This document shows positions 5,606 through 6,973 of a stretch of DNA of 6,973 nucleotides, in pieces (positions within the stretch are counted from its first letter, which is position 1; each line of letters begins with the position of its first letter). Below the pieces are notes generated by a model. The model did not search any database. It was not told the DNA's origin and saw nothing but the letters and a program-made list of their open reading frames with translations. Source of the DNA: Patescibacteria group bacterium (GTDB lineage: Bacteria > Patescibacteriota > Minisyncoccia > JAHCSD01). Position numbers and translations under genes: made by a program. The DNA lies in assembly GCA_018609185.1 (NCBI GenBank), contig JAHCSD010000034.1, positions 1 through 6,973 on the forward strand. Direction: 5' to 3'.

Positions 5606-5634
5606 ATTATAATCCGAAGTCATGCATCTGTCAA
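5606..5634 (-). promoter_or_regulatory. Consensus sigma70 promoter of the plastocyanin-like gene
   Basis: On the minus strand TTGACA (5634-5629) and TATAAT (5611-5606) are both exact consensus and separated by exactly 17 bp. The expected transcription start is near 5599, giving a leader of about 22 nt that contains the Shine-Dalgarno site. The -35 hexamer directly abuts the divergent uppP start codon at 5635. The overlapping sequence ATTATAAT also reads TATAAT on the plus strand (5608-5613), which may serve uppP, although no matching plus-strand -35 is visible. Confidence 0.92.
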
Positions 5635-6459
5635 ATGCTAGACACATCTCTCATTATAAAAAATATAATCATAGGAAGTTTGCAAGGAATTTTTGAATGG
5701 CTGCCCGTATCAAGCGAAGGGATCGTGAGCCTTGTGCTTATTAATGTGTTTCATGAGCCCTTCTCAAAAGGAGTTACCATTGCTCTTTGGCTTCATTTGG
5801 GTACCCTTCTTGCGGTAATGGTTTATTTCTGGCGAGATATAGCGAATCTTTTAAAAAGTGTTCCTGGGTTTTTCGCGAATGTATTTCGGAAAAAGAATGA
5901 AAACGAAAACTTTATATATTTTCTTCTTATTTCAACTTTTATAACGGGACTTGTAGGAGTATTTGTTCTAAAGTCGGCGATTGAAAGCGAGTTGTTAGGG
6001 CTCCGTGCGACCTTTGTGATAGGGTTTCTCCTTATTATTACCGGGGTACTCCAAAAATATGCACAGCAGAGCCCCAAGTTTAAAACCGCTCGAGACTTGA
6101 ACACATTTGATGCTGTTCTTTTAGGCCTTTTTCAGGGGCTTGCCGCACTTCCCGGGTTAAGCCGATCCGGTCTTACTATTTCAGCCTTGCTGTTACGTGG
6201 ATATGATGATAAGGATGCATTGCGAATTAGTTTCCTCATGAGCATCCCTGCGGTGTTTGGCGTGGTGGTTCTTCTTATAGTAAAAGGCGATGGGTTTCTA
6301 TTCGACCAATACGTAGTGCTCGCACTCCTGTCCGCATTTCTTTTTGGTATTCTTACGATCAGGTTACTCATGGGGCTTGCTGCAAAATTACCTATGTGGA
6401 AATTCGCAATTTTCTTAGGGGGAGTCACCGTTCTTTTTTCTTTTTTTACCATTATTTAA
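5635..6459 (+). CDS. uppP: Undecaprenyl-diphosphate phosphatase family protein (UppP/BacA)
   Basis: The 274-aa polytopic membrane protein has the usual family length. The two signature regions are present: QGIFEWLPVSSEG (17-29), which matches the (E/Q)xxxE and LPVSS motif with Gln17 and Glu21, and GLFQGLAALPGLSRSGLTIS (164-183), the second half-repeat with PGxSRSG. The family dephosphorylates undecaprenyl diphosphate, recycling the lipid carrier for cell-wall and glycan synthesis, and overexpression gives bacitracin resistance. The usual STGH after the LPVSS motif is SEGI here, so the His often found there is absent; this fits a subgroup I associate with archaeal and other divergent homologues. 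The start ATG immediately follows the divergent promoter's -35 box, no Shine-Dalgarno site is seen, and any leader from the TATAAT at 5608-5613 would be only about 15 nt. Confidence 0.88.
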   Translation: MLDTSLIIKNIIIGSLQGIFEWLPVSSEGIVSLVLINVFHEPFSKGVTIALWLHLGTLLAVMVYFWRDIANLLKSVPGFFANVFRKKNENENFIYFLLISTFITGLVGVFVLKSAIESELLGLRATFVIGFLLIITGVLQKYAQQSPKFKTARDLNTFDAVLLGLFQGLAALPGLSRSGLTISALLLRGYDDKDALRISFLMSIPAVFGVVVLLIVKGDGFLFDQYVVLALLSAFLFGILTIRLLMGLAAKLPMWKFAIFLGGVTVLFSFFTII

Positions 6460-6479
6460 TAATATCGTTCACAAGAGTC

Positions 6480-6517
6480 AGTTGTTCTATTTGAACGATC
6501 GTCCAAATAGAACAACT
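6480..6517. repeat. Perfect 14-bp hairpin downstream of uppP
   Basis: AGTTGTTCTATTTG (6480-6493) pairs perfectly with CAAATAGAACAACT (6504-6517) around the loop AACGATCGTC. No T-run follows on either strand, so it does not look like an intrinsic terminator. ATCGTTC (6464-6470) could instead pair with GAACGAT (6493-6499), which would compete with the main stem. A smaller hairpin, CATTG/CAATG (6520-6533), follows. The rest of the gap to 6599 shows no promoter I can defend. Confidence 0.75.
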
Positions 6518-6579
6518 AGCATTGGTTGCAATGTATCGTGGCCTATGTTACCTTAATAATAGGAAGCACATTCACAAAT

Positions 6580-6591
6580 AAAGGAGGTGAT
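6580..6591 (+). promoter_or_regulatory. Complete anti-SD match before the 73-aa membrane protein
   Basis: AAAGGAGGTGAT is complementary over 12 nt to the conserved 3' end of bacterial 16S rRNA (ATCACCTCCTTT). GGAGG ends 12 nt before ATG 6600, somewhat farther than usual, but no other start codon in a long frame lies closer. It supports the 6600 start and a bacterial host. Confidence 0.8.
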
Positions 6592-6599
6592 ATCGAAGA

Positions 6600-6821
6600 A
6601 TGGGTATTAACGAAGCCTTGCTCTTATGGGCAGGTGCGAGTTTCTTTTCCAGCTGGTCACTACTTGCATACTTTACTTATGAGGGTCTTTGGACTAAATA
6701 TTTCAGTAAGACCAGTACGGTACTTAAAAAAGTGTTCGTATTTTTCTTTTGGTGGATAATTGCACCAGGATATGCCATTGCTAAAACATATGGCATGATA
6801 TTCAAGAGAAACAAAAAGTAA
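6600..6821 (+). CDS. Small two-span membrane protein of unknown function
   Basis: I do not recognise this 73-aa protein. It has two hydrophobic segments, about residues 5-24 (EALLLWAGASFFSSWSLLAY) and 44-61 (VFVFFFWWIIAPGYAIAK), separated by a short Lys-containing stretch and followed by a basic end, KRNKK. The ends of both helices and the basic tail suggest a hairpin with both termini near the cytoplasmic face. Support for its being real comes from the complete Shine-Dalgarno match upstream and from an intrinsic terminator that begins at its stop codon. It therefore looks like a monocistronic unit between uppP and the glycoside hydrolase gene. A second open frame (6526-6759) overlaps it but lacks a ribosome binding site and membrane-protein character. 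Confidence 0.65.
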   Translation: MGINEALLLWAGASFFSSWSLLAYFTYEGLWTKYFSKTSTVLKKVFVFFFWWIIAPGYAIAKTYGMIFKRNKK

Positions 6822-6846
6822 AACGGCTTTATAAAAGCCGTTTTTT
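6820..6846 (+). terminator. Intrinsic terminator after the 73-aa membrane protein
   Basis: AAAACGGCTTT (6820-6830) pairs with AAAGCCGTTTT (6834-6844) around ATA, giving 11 bp, followed by T through 6846. The 5' arm includes the last two bases of the stop codon. The A-run on the 5' side gives a weaker reverse terminator too. Confidence 0.92.
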
Positions 6847-6847
6847 G

Positions 6848-6865
6848 TATAATTTGTGGTATAAT
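6848..6865 (+). promoter_or_regulatory. Tandem -10 elements ahead of the GH1 gene
   Basis: Two TATAAT hexamers lie at 6848-6853 and 6860-6865. The second is an extended -10 (TGGTATAAT). Neither has a good -35 at 17 bp, where the terminator stem sits. A start from the first would begin near 6860 and keep GGAG (6866-6869), 6 nt before ATG 6876, as the ribosome site. A start from the second would give a nearly leaderless mRNA. Confidence 0.6.
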
Positions 6866-6875
6866 GGAGACTACA

Positions 6876-6973
6876 ATGACAAAACATGTATTAAAATTTC
6901 CAAGGGGATTTTATTGGGGGAGTGCGACTTCTTCCTATCAGGTTGAGGGGGGGATCACCAATAACGATTGGGA
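6876..6973 (+). CDS. Glycoside hydrolase family 1 protein, beta-glucosidase-like (3' end outside window)
   Basis: Only the first 32 codons are present. The N-terminus has KFPRGFYWGSATSSYQVEGG and then TNNDW. This is the GH1 N-terminal signature (FPxxFxWGxATSSYQxEG, with the sugar-binding Gln in SYQ). GH1 enzymes hydrolyse beta-glucosides, beta-galactosides or related sugars with two catalytic glutamates, which lie beyond the window, so substrate preference cannot be judged. No signal peptide is present, so it is probably cytoplasmic. GGAG lies 6 nt before the ATG. It follows a terminator and has its own -10 elements, so it is not part of the copper cluster. Confidence 0.9.
   Translation, partial: MTKHVLKFPRGFYWGSATSSYQVEGGITNNDW

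Noticed and set aside
6526..6759. Alternative reading frame of 77 codons overlapping the 73-aa membrane protein
   Set aside because: It starts at TTG with no ribosome site and has no coherent domain, whereas the 6600 frame has a complete anti-SD match and ends at a terminator.

Overview
The window looks bacterial. It holds an exact sigma70-type promoter (TTGACA, 17-bp spacer, TATAAT), Shine-Dalgarno sites complementary to the bacterial 16S 3' end, and intrinsic terminators. Compact gene packing, very small membrane proteins and an UppP of the 'SSEG' rather than 'STGH' type suggest a metagenome-derived lineage such as Patescibacteria/CPR. That placement is a weak inference; nothing here is a phylogenetic marker.

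Positions 1-4962 (all + strand) form a copper-handling cluster. In order it has: the 3' end of a CcdA/DsbD-like polytopic membrane protein with a His-rich C-terminal tail; a 76-aa single-pass protein whose tail is almost only His, Asp, Glu, Gly and Pro; a membrane-anchored cupredoxin with a CuA-like site whose axial Met is replaced by His; a CopA-type Cu(I) P1B-ATPase with one HMA domain; a 70-aa CopZ-like HMA chaperone; and a small DoxX-like membrane protein. The middle genes overlap or are 4 nt apart. The ATPase and CopZ-like protein would move Cu(I) in the cytoplasm and across the membrane, while the His-rich tails and the cupredoxin would bind copper outside it.

The two larger gaps inside this cluster (966-1111 and 4141-4271) carry two copies of one structured element. 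Each starts at the upstream stop codon and ends at the downstream ATG. Each has a first hairpin with a 12-position basal stem, a 2-nt bulge, 4 bp and tandem G.A pairs, then a long hairpin with identical 12-bp arms, then a shared TGCTCAATWTTGTA box, a TTGT/ACAA stem and TGGCATG. The core of the long hairpin is reverse-complemented between the copies. This is the most interesting feature of the window: a candidate cis-acting leader RNA, or a mobile palindromic element, associated with metal-binding genes.

Positions 4985-5634 hold a bidirectional terminator and, on the minus strand, a plastocyanin-like type 1 copper protein with its own consensus promoter and Shine-Dalgarno site. Positions 5635-6459 (+) encode an UppP/BacA-family membrane phosphatase that diverges from it. 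Positions 6460-6875 hold a perfect 14-bp hairpin, a 73-aa membrane protein preceded by a complete anti-SD match, and a terminator followed by -10 elements. The window ends in the first 32 codons of a glycoside hydrolase family 1 gene.
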